Shown: positions 1-12,230, numbered from the stretch's first letter. The stretch is 64,000 bases of DNA from Temnopleurus reevesii (GCA_036244855.1 BQKZ01000752.1:9971-73970), one strand, 5' to 3'. Translations and numbers: made by a program. Notes: generated by a model from the letters alone, not told the origin.

Positions 1-116
1 TATTTGATTTCTGATGGCATGGAACAAGCCGTACATACCTTTCTGATTGCGTGATGGCGGAGGCATAAATTTTGACCGTGCGCGGTCGAGGATTCATCTA
101 GTTTTCTGTTTATTCC

Positions 117-622
117 TATGATGTTCTTTGTTCATTGCTTATTCTATCCTCATTTTCCGTCTATTCTTTTGTTATCCTTTGTTTTTCGTTTATTCTTTAC
201 TCATTTTCTGTCTATCCTGCTCTTATTCTTTGTTTATCGTTTATTCTTTCCTCATTTTCCGCTTATCCTTTTGATATTCTTTGCTTTTCATATGTTCTAT
301 CCTCATTTTCTGCCATCCTTATGTAATTCTTTGTTTATCGCTTATTCTTTCTTCATTTTCCGACTATCATTTTGTTATTCTTTGTTTTTTTTGTTTATTC
401 TATCCACATTAATGTATATCCTTTTTTGTTATCCTTTGTTTTTCATTTATTCTATCCTCATTGTGTGTCTATCCTGCTATTATTCTTTGTTTATCGTTTA
501 TTCTTTCCTCATTTTCCGTCTATCTTTTTGTTATTTTTCGTTTTTCGATTATTCTATCGGCATTAATGTCTATCTTTTTGTTATCCTTTCTTTTTCATTT
601 ATTCTATCCTCGTACTGTTTCT
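117..622. repeat. 51-bp minisatellite, about 10 units
   Basis: A pyrimidine-rich unit containing TTCTATCCTCATTTTCCG recurs with start points near 145, 196, 247, 295, 346, 397, 448, 499, 550 and 601, so the period is 51 bp with some drift. Because 51 is a multiple of three, reading frames stay open across the array and give a 173-residue hydrophobic 17-residue repeat (118-639). I treat that as a by-product of the repeat, not a gene. Confidence 0.85.
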
Positions 623-1450
623 TTGACAAATTAGTTTGAAATAGTCTAAATATCTGTTTTTATAAAACATGGATTTTAGTGTACAAGCGCACATAAAACG
701 GTCAAATCGACGGAAGCTATATCATGACGTCACAACCAAATGGGTGCACTCACTCTAGGAAACGACCCCACGCAATGAACTACGTGGGGGTAAATCAGAA
801 AATTTCATTTTTCTGATTTTAAAGATATTTTTATGAATGGAAATAAATCTTAAAGTGTTATATACACCTCCAGGACCATACTCGTATATAATAAGCCTTT
901 ATTAACGATCCGAAGTGTATTTCACTTTAAAATAATGTCTCACAAATCTCAATGTCCTAATCAATACTGTGGGTCATTTTCCGATCCAGAAACTCCCAGC
1001 ATTTGATTAGGGAACATGTATAGGGTTGGACTTGAAGGTTTCTTGGGTCTCTGCTCTTCTTATAAATTGGGGAAGACGATTCCCAAAAGATCCGGTTCGG
1101 ATATGTATATAGAAGGCTCTTTCACCCAGGTTGTATCGCTGAGAGATTCCCAGTCAGGAATGCTTGGACTACTGATATGAGGCTATGTGATGGCTTGTGC
1201 CAAGATAGAAGATTCGATGGTAGTAAGGAGCTTTCTCCTGTAGCCCGGGTCAGACATTGACAAAACCCAGTCAAATCAAAAAGTTTTTTCAAGAGTTTGG
1301 CGAAGAGCTGGAAATATAGGAACTGAATCTGTTGACAGTTTAGTTCTGTAATTCCCATTGACTTTGTGGAGGGACTACCCTGTTCCTGTTGTCTATTTGT
1401 TGTATTGATAGCTGACGTGCAGACTACGCATTTTAATCGTATTATAAATC
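623..1450. other. intergenic, nothing recognised
   Basis: No coding, RNA or repeat structure that I can support in this stretch. A 118-residue minus-strand frame (1122-1478) has no recognisable motif. Confidence 0.5.
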
Positions 1451-1454
1451 TTAA

Positions 1455-2067
1455 AGGGGTACTATTATGAAAATACAAGTTGATCTGTATTGATGTATTA
1501 TACCATTATCAATACCCTTTTCACTGAAAGAGAGTCCAAATGTGTTTCATATATTTTATAATATTTTTTCTTCAATTTTATGTTGGCTTAGTTGGGAACG
1601 CCCCTAAAATTTCTTTCAAATGTCAATCATGTTGTGACATCACACAAGTCAAGTTTGTTCACCTTTCTAAATCATGTTTCAGAGCTGGTTCTGTAAATAA
1701 CAAAAGGAAATAGGTAGATCAATGCAGGGATTTCGATTCAGGTGATTGCCCATGAAAGGGAATTAGAATGCGCAATTACCTGAATTTAAATACCTGCATT
1801 GATCCACATATTTCCTTTTGTTATTTACAGAACCAGCTCTGAAACATGATCTAGAAAGGTGAACAAACTTGACTTGTGTGATGTCACAACAGGATTGACA
1901 TTGGAAAGTAATTTGTAGGGGCGTTCCCAACTAAGCCAACATAAAAATGAAGAAAAAATATTATAAAATATATGAAACACATTTGGACTCTCTTTCAGTA
2001 AAAAGGGTATTGATAATGGTATAATACATCAATACAGATAAACTTGTATTTTCATAATAGTGGACCT
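1455..2067. mobile_element. TTAA-flanked foldback MITE (copy 1)
   Basis: The two halves are near-perfect reverse complements around about 1762. The left end AGGGGTACTATTATGAAAAT pairs with the right end, whose complement is AGGTCCACTATTATGAAAAT. TTAA lies immediately outside both ends (1451-1454 and 2068-2071). Subterminal words such as GGGAACGCCCCTAAAA and CCAAATGTGTTTCATATATT recur in the elements at 24.8 and 42.3 kb, so the three form one family. The TTAA target suggests mobilisation by a piggyBac-type transposase (inference). No coding capacity. Confidence 0.8.
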
Positions 2068-2194
2068 TTAAGCGTTTGAACGCGCTTATAGCACCAATCG
2101 GCTTTTTGATGTTTTATTTGTAAGGAAATAGGAGCCATCAATACGCCCATGGATGCCCACATAATGCTTCAATTGAGAGCTAGGTTGACGAAGA

Positions 2195-3085
2195 GTATAG
2201 ATACAGATGATTGAAGATTAAATTCAACTTTGCTGTTGCACAAATTCATGTAAAAACGTTATGTACGCCCCCTCCCAAATACGGCAGGGAAAGACAACTT
2301 TGCGGGTAATAAAAACTTGATGACGACATTTTGTGTGTCATTTTCTTGATTCACTTCAGTGATCTACACAGTTTACTTATGTATTTGATGAAGATACTCC
2401 CTACATTGATCCACAAAATCGGAAAGAATACACAAATTAAAGCTCGTATGTGTCTGAAAATCATATTAGGATGAATAAAAGATTTAGTATGATTAACATT
2501 TATGATACTTCGCCAAATAAAATTCCTTAAAAAGTGATTTAGATTGTAAATTGATTTAGGTCAAAAAACGTAGCAAGATAATTTGTCGAGAATGTGAAAT
2601 AGATGATTAAGCGATCGTGATGAATAGGCGGGTTTACTTATATATTCAAATGCATGTGCTTTTCTTGCCACTGAACGTAGTTACGTGATATTCCTTAAAA
2701 CATTTTACAACAATAGGACTATAATACTTGGAATCCCGTTTGCATACATTACTTGTTGCTATCTCGGGCCAAGTCTATCTATCATAAGTTATCTAAGTAC
2801 ACCATATATAATATTTAACTGGATACAGGTTCTTGATATAACCTATAGGCGATTTTACGCATCGATGTAAGATCTATTTTGTCAGGTACATAAGTAAACT
2901 GTGTAAATCAATAAGGTGAAACGAGGCAACGGCACACAACATGTCGTCATCACCATTGTGATCACAGTTCCACCCCCTACATTGCTACCATCTTGGAAGG
3001 GGGCGGACAAATAATATTTAGTGCTTTTTATTATGGTAACGAGAGAGAATTCGATATTCAGTCATCTGTATTTATGCTGTATGTA
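2195..3085. mobile_element. foldback element with ~190-bp inverted arms
   Basis: The left arm (2195-2390) and the reverse complement of the right arm (2880-3085) align along their length: ACACAGTTTACTTATGTA at 2368 matches the complement near 2886, TGATGACGACAT matches the complement near 2945, and ACGCCCCCTCCCAA matches the complement near 3000. The centre is unpaired AT-rich DNA with a short open frame (2685-2870) that I do not consider coding. Likely a nonautonomous DNA transposon; target site not determined. Confidence 0.65.
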
Positions 3086-3091
3086 TATTAA

Positions 3092-3804
3092 CCCTAAAAA
3101 GCCCAAGCTATTTTGATGTTTCCGTGGCCCAAGCCCACTAAAATTTGACACAGATGTAGAGAAAGTCATAATCTACAATTTTGGACAATCGGAATTTCTC
3201 GAAGTCACCGTTTTACGGTGCAATTCAATAAATTACATTAAAACAGATGAATTTTGTCACTTTGGACATATGGTCTATAAAAGCGATATTATGAACCAAA
3301 ATAGTGTTTTAAACGTGGATATATTCCCCTTTAGTATCTTAGTAACATATTCCATGACCTTATTGAATGCATTAGATAAATTTAAAGGTTAAAATATGAC
3401 AAAAATATTGTTTTAATATCTTATGCAATGTTCATGAAAAAAGTGACTAGAACACAAAGAAAAGACAAAATAAATTATCGGAGACCGTTTTTTCTCGTTC
3501 GATATGTATAGGAGAGAGAGCAAAATCTAATTAAATCTAATTAAAGATCTACTATTTCCAAGCATTTGGGCCAATTTAGAGCTGAAAAAAATGAAGTTAT
3601 TCAAAAAATGGATAAACATCCCTATTGTTTTATGGTTGCCATAGCTACATGAACTACGAGAAATAATAAAGATGGTATCATAATGTCCTCAGCAAAATTT
3701 TAGGAAAATTTCATAAATTTGAGCGTAATCAGACCCAAAATGTAGGAGTGAGTTTACGACTACGTGGTAGAGGGCACATTGTGCTCCCCTTGGGCTTTTT
3801 AGGT
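3092..3804. mobile_element. TTAA-flanked TIR element (piggyBac-like, nonautonomous)
   Basis: The left end CCCTAAAAAGCCCAAG pairs with the right end, whose complement is ACCTAAAAAGCCCAAG. TTAA lies directly outside both ends (3088-3091 and 3805-3808). C-rich termini and a TTAA target are piggyBac-superfamily traits (established knowledge). The interior (713 bp total) has no open frame of note. Confidence 0.7.
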
Positions 3805-3808
3805 TTAA

Positions 3809-4549
3809 GCCCTCGATTGAAGCCTAGTTGGTTTTACTCAAGCTGAGGTCTCTGATTATTATGCTCTCGCCAAATCCGCTTATCACCAACTTGTCCGCTT
3901 GTCTGAGACCCGGAACCCTTCCAGTTATCTTCATTAATTTTCCAAAACTATCGATAGGTTTTTGCTTTGTACAAACTGCAGACTTAGAAATATGTATTGC
4001 AAAATAAATGAATTAAAATGTGAATGATACACGTAAATTGAAAATTGCTTATTTTGTTTTGACACAATGCACAATTCATCCCAAAAATCTGCTGTCACCT
4101 GCACTATATACTTAGTGTATAGCCTGTTACAACATTTTGCGAGCGGTTATCTTTTAGCAAGCTTACGTTACGTGATTTTATTCCATTTATTCAGTGGAAT
4201 TTTGGCCAAGTCATGACGTTATTCTTTAAGATACCAAGACGAAGTAAAGTTGGGAAGAGGACTCATATTGACTGAATTTCCTTATTTCATGATACAAACA
4301 CTAAGCTAAATAGAAGAATCACTTTTATGCAGTATTGATACTGATCATTTGGATATATGCGTGATTTTTATAAAGACACAAACACGTACAATATCATATT
4401 TTCAAAGACTTGGTCTGCGCCAGAAAAATCTGGGTTTGATTAAAAGCAGAAAAAATGAAAAGAACATACAAAAAAATGAAGTAAATCCGAAAAGAAATGA
4501 TAAAAAGGACATGAAAAATTAAATGTGTATGAGTCAACAGTGGTTTTCA
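3809..4549. other. intergenic, nothing recognised
   Basis: AT-rich sequence between two transposons, with no motif or frame that I can support. Confidence 0.5.
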
Positions 4550-4551
4550 TA

Positions 4552-5462
4552 CACACTAAGAAATTAGGGTACAGTTAGGGTCCAAAATCACGCAAAGTCA
4601 CTAATTTGAACCCCGGCATCCCGCCGGCATCCTCATTATACCCTATGAGGTTCAAAATTAATCCCATGTGATGAAAGCTGGTACGAAGGGTACAACGTTG
4701 TACCCTCCCGATTTGAAACTAGTGCAGAATGCAGACCCCACTCTCTATACGTGATCGGAAATGAATGCTGATTTTCTTCTTATTTTACCTTTAGGAACTC
4801 TATTTCATACGTGATAGATTTAATTTATTACTATGTTTTTTATTCCGTTGATCCTTACAAGATTCGGAAGAAAAAAAAAACATTAATACATCGATGTTTT
4901 GAATAAAGTTTATAAATAGCAGACTAGAAAAGGAACACGTCTTAACCAATAGCGAGCGAGCGAGGCGACAGTGGCTGACCAATCAGGTGGCACTATTTCA
5001 CGAACAAAGAGGGTCAGTATCGAGGGTCGATATTGACTGAGGCGCCGTGGCGTGCGGCTGAAATCCATCTGTTCGGGACAGTCATATAGACTTGGGTTCG
5101 TTCCTGCCTGTGGGTTCGAAACCAGGTCGCATACCGTCTTTCGGGTGGAGACGTTAAGATGGCGACCCTCTTTCTCTCTTCTTCTTCTGGCGTAAATATT
5201 CAGAATTGAATGATACACGCCTCTAAACTACATCCTTTCCTTTCCTTTTTTGCCAAACGCCAAAGATCTCATTTTGTACCCTAATGGTACAATTTTGCAT
5301 CCCTGGGGTGCAAATGTGTTCCAATAGGGTACAAACTTGTACCCTTCTTTGGGGTACAAAATTGCACCTAACATTTAGGGTTCAAACCCTATAGGGTTCA
5401 CCCGGTGTTACATGAGATTGTACCCTTACGGGTGCAAAGTTGTACCCTAATTTCTTAGTGTG
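4552..5462. mobile_element. TA-flanked TIR element
   Basis: The terminal inverted repeat CACACTAAGAAATTAGGGTA is exact at both ends, with TA outside each end (4550-4551, 5463-5464), as in Tc1/mariner-type elements. The interior near both ends is rich in GGGTACAA/TTGTACCC motifs. It carries a SINE-like insertion at about 5036-5240. No transposase frame is visible, so it is nonautonomous. Confidence 0.75.
5036..5240 (+). mobile_element. tRNA-derived SINE-like segment
   Basis: Begins GCGCCGTGGCGTGCGGCTG (A-box-like) and has GGGTTCGAAACC about 70 bp downstream, a good RNA polymerase III B box. The 3' part, ATTCAGAATTGAATGA followed by ACGCCTCTAAA, recurs at 12.16-12.23 kb. No acceptor stem closes, so it is not a functional tRNA gene. 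SINE assignment is inference from the paired boxes and the second tail copy. Confidence 0.5.
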
Positions 5463-5464
5463 TA

Positions 5465-6064
5465 GATCTTTTTTTTTTTCATAAATCCTTTTTCATAGGA
5501 AACAAGTGACATTTGGTCTCGTGTCATGGCGTACACCATACACTTCCTGTCAGTAAACCTATTATAGCTGATTGTTTTGTTAATCCATCAATGCTTATTT
5601 TTCTTAAATCTGTAAGAAAAAGGTTAAATCAATAAATGTATCTGTACCCATGTTTATATTGATGATAAGAAGCCCCCCCCCCCCTCTTTTTTTCGTAACG
5701 GATTGAAAGGCGGAGATTTATTAAACAATAATATACAATAAACTGCTTGCAGAGAAGTGCAATAATTACAATATACCACCTGACCCAACGTTGCACGGCG
5801 AAAATTGCACGACGAATAACGTTGAAATTTTCATGACTTTCTATTGTCCGATCTGCTTCAATCTTTTTTTGTTTAGATCTGTTTGTCTGAGTTTTCTGCT
5901 TTTCATCAAAACAACACTTTTGGGCGTAGACTTGATTTGTTTCATTTCTTTCCATTTCAATAACAAGCAAAATAGCAAAAAATATTGTTTGAACAATTTT
6001 GAGTAGACAAAAGAAAATCGCATACAAATATTTACAGGATAATTGTTTACAAATTAAGAATTGA
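5465..6064. other. intergenic, nothing recognised
   Basis: AT-rich. Overlapping short frames on both strands (5629-6081 minus, 5791-6006 plus) show no family resemblance. Confidence 0.45.
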
Positions 6065-6975
6065 TTTAAACGACCAAGCATTTATGATTTTGAAATTGAG
6101 GAATGTAAGACGCACACCCCCAGATTATAATTGCACTACTTAGGGAAAAACAATGAGAGTCGTTATATGCAGTTACGAACAGAGCATATAAATAATGAAG
6201 GATAGCAGTAACAAATAAAAAAAAATGGTGGAGTAGGGTAATGCAACCAAAGAGATGTGAGCTTTTATGCAAATAACGAATGATATGATAGGGAAGGTGC
6301 AGAGATTTAGAGAGGACAAGCAAAAAGTGACTAGAGAGGTCAGGCACAGCTATACCGAGGATTCGTGAGGTGGATGTCTGATAAGCAAATGTTTTTGTGA
6401 TAAAAGCATGTATATGTGTAAGAAGATTAGGTAAACGAAACGGTTGATAGAAGGGTGTATGAATCAAGGAGATGCTTTTCAATTTGAGTTTAAGTATTAT
6501 TCAGACTTGTACATAATGAGAAGGGGTGGACCAAGAAGGCTTCCCTGGGGTACTCCGCAACAACACATACAAATTTCCTGAACCAATCCAAGGTCTTCCC
6601 TCTCACAACGTAATAAGATAATTTTTGTAAAAGAAAGTCGTGGATGATAGTATATCGAAGGTCTTGAGGAAGTCCAGGGAGATATCAGCAGTATGAAAGT
6701 ATTGGCCAATATTGACGAAGATACTCTCTTTATAAAATATATGATTCAATGCAAAGTGCTCTACTTTTGGCGAAACCTGAATTGAAAATAAAGCAGTATA
6801 TTGTGCTTTTTTTTTAAAGTCAGTTGTTCTAGTGTAAACATTTTTTCAGCACTCTTGATAGCAAAGTAAGGAGAATTATGGGTCGGTAATTGCTTACAAG
6901 TTTCTCATCCCTTCTGATAGTGGTGTTACTTTTGCTATTTAAGTTTATCGGGCACTTTTCCTGTGTAAAGATGTG
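6065..6975 (-). pseudogene. LINE reverse transcriptase relic
   Basis: Read on the minus strand from about 6975 downwards, three frames together show the order expected in a non-LTR reverse transcriptase: a GKVPDKLK segment, a degraded NYRPI-like segment, LDFLKTFD (the motif A region carrying the first catalytic aspartate), then GVPQGSLLGPPLL (6497-6709 frame), the canonical GVPQGS-LGP motif. Further downstream (6066-6482) IIIWG followed by QNHK resembles the RT C-terminal thumb. The YxDD motif was not found and several frameshifts and stops separate the pieces, so it is dead. CR1/Jockey-type is my best guess. It lies alone between DNA transposons. Confidence 0.7.
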
Positions 6976-7002
6976 TATTAGAGGACCGACTATCAAAGAC
7001 CC

Positions 7003-7202
7003 CTGTTACACCGAAAAAATAGCGACACTGGGTATGTTTGGGGTCGGTTTGGGGTAGGTTTGGGGGCTGTTAATTTTTTGGTGTTAACACGGAATAACCT
7101 ACCTCAAACCTACCCAGGGTCGATCAAGCGAACCTACCCTAGGTCCACGTCCAGATGTGGTCTCGGGTAGGTTCCAAGTAGGAAAAATCGCGGTGTAAAC
7201 AG
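7003..7202. mobile_element. 200-bp MITE with CTGTTACACCG termini
   Basis: The left end CTGTTACACCG pairs with the right end, whose complement is CTGTTTACACCGCG. The interior is also foldback: GGGTAGGTTTGGGG on one side and CAAACCTACCC on the other, centred near 7090. No coding potential. Confidence 0.65.
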
Positions 7203-7225
7203 AAAGAGTACTCAAACGTACTCAG

Positions 7226-7402
7226 AACACGATATAAACTATTTCCAAAAAGTTAACTAGAGCGTAGACAATAGGTCCGTAAACCGTGTATTAAACTGTG
7301 CGGACACAACAATGACAAGCCGGTACCGATTTCAATAGAATTACAAAGGAGCATTGAAATTGCGTTCGACTCAACTTTTTGAAAATAGTTTATATCGTGT
7401 TT
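7226..7402. mobile_element. short inverted-repeat element
   Basis: ACACGATATAAACTATTTCC at 7227 is matched by its near-exact reverse complement near 7383, with adjacent AAAAAGTT/AACTTTTT pairing. It lies immediately beside the 7003-7202 MITE. Superfamily not determined. Confidence 0.5.
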
Positions 7403-7646
7403 CAGGTCATTAACTAGTCTGAATTCACAAATTTTCAACTTTGGATTTTTTACTTCTTTTCACAGTGCATTTCATAGTCCGCTGTCAAAGCTACTTATAA
7501 TCATAATTAGACATCGCTTTCAGTTTCCCAGTTTCTAATTGAAGACTATGAATCAGACACATATTGATATGCACTGCAAAATATGTAACCATACAAAATG
7601 GAAGGAGATGAAAGAAGCGTTGGACATGCAAGAAAAGAGAAGATGC

Positions 7647-9589
7647 ATGAAGCGAAGGGGATGGGAGAAGAAGAGGGATGCGCCGAATGAAGGGAGATGA
7701 AAGAATTGAGGGAGACGCAAGAAAGCAGTGGCCGGATGCAAATAGAGAGAGGAAGAGATGCAAGAAGAGAGGGAGATGCTTCAAGTCTACCTAAATGATG
7801 ACCCCCTGCAATTCACAAGTGCTACCCTTATACCCACTCACCCTAGTCTCCCACACAATGTTCACGAAAACTTGCTCCTCTTGTCCCTCTTTTTCCTTAA
7901 CAAAATTGATGCTCTACGTACTCACACCATCCAACTCGCCTAACCCTATGGACTTGTTACACCACGATACTTCAAATCTCCAAAATAGTGGAGGGATCAC
8001 CCAAGAGAGAGAGAGATGCAAGAACTGGATACAAACATATGAAAGATGGAGGTGCAAGAACGGAGTGAGATGCAAAAAGGAAATATTCTAAACACGTCCA
8101 TTGGCTCGTTGTATATGTCCCTATGGTTTTAAAATGGCTTGATAAAAAAATTCTTGGAACGTGCTCCTCCAAACGTTTTAAAGGCATTCCGTGGTTTCCT
8201 GTAGTTCTTTGTCCGGTTACAAAAAAGCTCTCGATATGTTTTTTAAACGTATCAATGTCCAATGAAATATCTCAAAGCGTCTGATACTTTCCACAAAATA
8301 ACGCCCCCCCCCCCAAAAAAAAAAACGTTTGCATTAAACGTCCAAAGAACCAATATTTAACTTAATTTTGTATTAGACTTTTATTTCCTCTTTTTCTTGC
8401 TAATTTTTCTGTTTCTGGTCCTCAATGAAGACCAGCTGCACTTATTTGCAGTGCAGCTGATATTGGGCTGTCCAGCCGTCTCTCTCCGCTCTCTTGTTTT
8501 TAACTTCTTTTATTCATATTATATGTTATAATTTTGCTGCTTGCCATGCTTTTTTAATCGAGTAATTCTTAAAATTTTTCTTATGATGTATATATCTTTA
8601 CTTTCTTTTGTATGTTGTGTATATTTTCATTTTTTTTTGTATTTGTTATGTTATATTTTTTATGACGGAAATAAAACAAACAAACGCCCGAATGTTACTC
8701 ATTTTTTCACTTCCTATTTGATTGATGTATGCCAAAACATTAAATAACTAGGTAAAGAAAGAAAATGTTTTAACCGATGGACTAATTATACTGTGATGAT
8801 ATAATAATGATTATAATACTATATAAATAATAATAGTACTAAAGAATTTGAGGAAATAAATGCACAATTACTATATGTTGCCTCTTCACCATTTTGATCC
8901 ACCTAACCTAAAAAATAATGGACACGAAATTAACCTTATCTACATGTATGAATAGCCAGAAGTTTGGAATTCGCGTCAATAGTACGAATGTGGATACAAC
9001 AAACAGACTACATAGTCAAGTAGAATCCCAGCAGGATCGTAACAAATTATGATAACGATGAGGAAACTCATATCATATTATTTCAAGGCATTGATTCTGT
9101 GAATTGTGTTAATTATGCATTTCTTCAAATTGAATAAAATATATGAACATGTGCAAGGTGGTGAAATGTAAATATGTGAGTCATGCTTTCTTTTAACATT
9201 CAGCCATTCCATTTATCTAACTGGGGAAGAAAAAAATAACATGACGTACATAAAAATCGTGTTTGTGTATATTTAGCAACTGGTTTAATATGAACATTTT
9301 ATATTAGCAATAATTCTCACATGTAACATGTTATTCACCATGTTCACAGTAATTTCAATGTAATGTGGTGTAGAGTACAATCGACAACGTCTGTTAATAC
9401 AATTAACAATTAACACAACTGATGGAATTAATGCCTTGAAATAATATCATATGACCTTTAAAATGTCTCCATCATAGCACGTCTTCTAGTGAATCAAGCG
9501 GAGGGCGCGACGCCTGCCTGCAAACCCCATTTCCCAGTAAATTTCTTGCAAGCGAAATGACCGTGTATAAGATTAAAATACCCAGCATT
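7647..9589. repeat. duplicated segment, copy 1 (probable haplotype)
   Basis: Starts ATGAAGCGAAGGGGATGGGA and ends AATACCCAGCATT at the N at 9590. The same order of sequence follows in 9591-11114, with small differences throughout. This copy carries two extra blocks, one at about 7775-8005 and one at about 8350-8690. Content is non-coding, with a purine-rich GAGATGCAAGAA tract at the left. Confidence 0.85.
8350..8690 (+). mobile_element. LINE/SINE 3' end, present in only one copy
   Basis: The block is absent from the matching place in the second copy (about 10060-10095). It ends ATGACGGAAATAAAACAAAC and repeats the AAAC unit, which looks like the 3' tail of a non-LTR element. An imperfect hairpin (GCTGCACTTATTTGCAGTGCAGC) lies near 8435-8460. 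Identity as a LINE or SINE tail is inference. Confidence 0.5.
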
Positions 9590-9590
9590 N
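9590..9590. other. single-N assembly join
   Basis: One N between two copies of the same sequence: CCAGCATT on the left, ATGAAGCGAAGG on the right. Probably a scaffold join between overlapping haplotype contigs. Confidence 0.8.
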
Positions 9591-10549
9591 ATGAAGCGAA
9601 GGGGATGGGAGAAGAAGAGGGATGCGCCGAATGTAGGGAGATGAAAGAATCGAGGGAGACGCAAGAAAGCAGTGGCCGGTGCAAATAGAGAGAGGAAGAG
9701 ATGCAAGAAGAGAGGGAGATGCAAGAACTGGATACAAACATGAAAGATGGAGGTGCAAGAACGGAGTGAGATGCAAAAAGGAAATATTCTAAACACGTCA
9801 ATTGGCTCGTTGTATGTCCCTATGGTTTTAGAATGTCTTGATTAAAAAAAAATCTTTGAACGTTCTCCTCGAAACGTTTTAAAGGTATTTTAATGGTTTT
9901 CTGTAGGTCTTTGCCCGGTTACAAAAAGGCTCTCGATATGTTTTTTTTAACGTATTCATGTCCAATGAAATATTTTAAAAACGTCTGATACTTTCCATAA
10001 AATAACGCCCCCCCCCCACAAAAAAAAAAAAAAAAAAAACGTTTGTATTAAACAACCAAAGAACCAATGTAAAACGATAAAACATTGTAGAACGTCCGAC
10101 TGTTACTCACTTCCTATTTGATTGATGTATGCCAAAACATCAACAACAAAAAAGGTCAAGAAAGAGATATTTTAACCGGTTTACTAATTATCCTGTGATG
10201 ATGATAATAATGATGATAATAATATATAAATAATAATAATACTAGATAATTTGAGTAAATAAATGGACAATTACTATACGTTGTCTCTTCACCATTTTGA
10301 TCCACCTAGCCTAAAATGGACACGAAAACCTTATCTATGGATAACCAGAAGTTTGGAATTCGCATCAATAGTAAGAATGTGGATACATTACAAAAAACAT
10401 ACTACATAGTCAAGTAGAATCCCAGCAGGATCGTGACAAACTATGATAACCCTGAGGAAGCTCATATCAGTTACGTCATTTGTAAATTGCAAATTGTTAA
10501 AATTGTACAGCGCATAGAGAATTCATATGTGGCGCTTTATAAGAATTTA

Positions 10550-10580
<31 letters not shown>

Positions 10581-11114
10581 CATATAATTTCAAGTCACTG
10601 ATTCTGTGAATTGTGTTGATTATTCATTTCTTCAAATTGAATACAATATATGAACATGTACAAGCTGGTAAAATGTAAATATGTGAAAACATGGTGTAAA
10701 TCCCAAGTCAAGTTATATTTTTTTAACATTCAGCCATTTCATTCATCTAACTGGGGAAGAAAAAAATATCACATCGTACATAAAAATCGTGTTTATGTAT
10801 ATTTAGCAACTGGTTTGATATTATTAACATTTTATATTAGCAGTAATTCTCACACGTAACATGTTATTCATACAGTAAGTTCAATATAATGTGGTATAAA
10901 GTACAATTGACAACGTCTATTAATACAATTAACAATTATCACAACTGATTGAATTAATGCCTTGAAATAATATCATATGACGTTTAAAATGTCTCCATCA
11001 TAGCACGTCTTATAGTGAGTCAATCGGAGGGCGCGACGCCTGCCTGCAAACCCCATTTCCCAGTAAATTTCTTGCAAGCGAAATGACCGTGTATAAAATT
11101 AAAATACCCAGCAT
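9591..11114. repeat. duplicated segment, copy 2 (probable haplotype)
   Basis: Repeats 7647-9589 in the same orientation and ends AATACCCAGCAT at 11114. It lacks the blocks present in copy 1 at 7775-8005 and 8350-8690, and has its own (ATT)n run at about 10551-10578. Confidence 0.85.
10551..10578. repeat. (ATT)n microsatellite
   Basis: Nine or so uninterrupted ATT units. Absent from the paired copy near 9075. Confidence 0.9.
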
Positions 11115-11478
11115 GCTAAAAAGGAATACATAAAGAATAAATTCTGAAATTTTCATCCAATTCTGTTCATGAGAAGCTGTCCTTTATCAAAAAAGAAAAT
11201 ATTGAATTAGCGTCGGGGGCTACGACGCTAAAATATTTTCCACACTTTAGGTTATAACTTTTCCAAAACTTGTTAATTTTTCGTACAATCTTTTGTACAA
11301 CATGTTCATGATATCATGTTTCTTTTTAAGTAGATTTGAAGACAAAATTTGGCGATAAAAATGTTGGCTTTTACCAAAACTGTACTTGGGCTTTAACTTT
11401 TTCATTTGAAGGTACATAGCACTGAGAATTCATAAAAAGTTGACATTTTCGTTTTTCGCCATTTGTGGATATCGAAAA

Positions 11479-11583
11479 ATTACGGAGGCCCTAAAGTGAC
11501 ACAAAAAATAAGATTTGTGAAGGACGGCAGCTGCTGCCGCGAAAAAAAAATCTTGTATTCTGTCACCTTAGTGCCTCCGTAAA
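11479..11583. repeat. 105-bp hairpin-forming inverted repeat
   Basis: TTACGGAGGCCCTAAAGTGA at the left is complementary, with few mismatches, to the right end CTTAGTGCCTCCGTAA. The centre is GGCAGCTGCTGCCG, itself a perfect palindrome. Probably the core of a foldback element. Confidence 0.6.
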
Positions 11584-12159
11584 ATTGTAAAATGCCAATA
11601 AAAATGTTCCTAAGTGTGCCCAAGTGGCATCCACCCATAGAGGTATTTCTATGCACCCACCGGATTTGTGTTTAGTACCCCCAAGACTATCATATTCACC
11701 AATGAACCAGCATTATCATGGTATGTCACGCTTTGAATAAAAATCGGGTCAATTAATTCTCTTCAGCTAACAGTCCCTGGCATGCAACCACAGAAATAAT
11801 TCTTGCTGCAACCAGGGAGTTTAAAATCCCCAACTCTCTGCTGCAACGTTTGACTGGCGCTGGCTCGGATGCGATGCGCGTGCAGCGTTCCATAGAAAGT
11901 GCCGGTTCATTTTAAAATTTCGTCTAGGGACTACGACTTTTTGTAAAAATCTTCCAAGAATGGCCCAAGTACAAGAGTTAAAAACCGGTAAATTAGTCAT
12001 TCACTCAATTTTATTTATGTTTCATATCATCAATAATGACATAGGCTAAATTTCTTTAAAATAATTGAAATTCTAGATTCTGCTGAACAGAACAATTACC
12101 GTAAGCCTTTTTTTACGTGCCTATGCACTCGTATTGGTGTGGGGACACATTCTTAATTT
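11584..12159. other. intergenic, nothing recognised
   Basis: No supported coding sequence or repeat. Confidence 0.45.
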
Positions 12160-12230
12160 TGGATGACACCGCGTAAAAATTCAGAATTGAATGAATGAGA
12201 AACGCCTCTAAATCTAAATTCATAATTATC
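12160..12230 (+). mobile_element. SINE-like 3' tail fragment
   Basis: AATTCAGAATTGAATGA followed by ACGCCTCTAAA matches the 3' part of the SINE-like segment at 5.04-5.24 kb. Confidence 0.45.

Noticed and set aside
118..639. 173-residue hydrophobic repeat protein
   Set aside because: Driven by a 51-bp minisatellite; no other gene signal.
5036..5150. tRNA gene
   Set aside because: A-box-like and B-box motifs are present but no acceptor or anticodon stem closes; a SINE head fits better.
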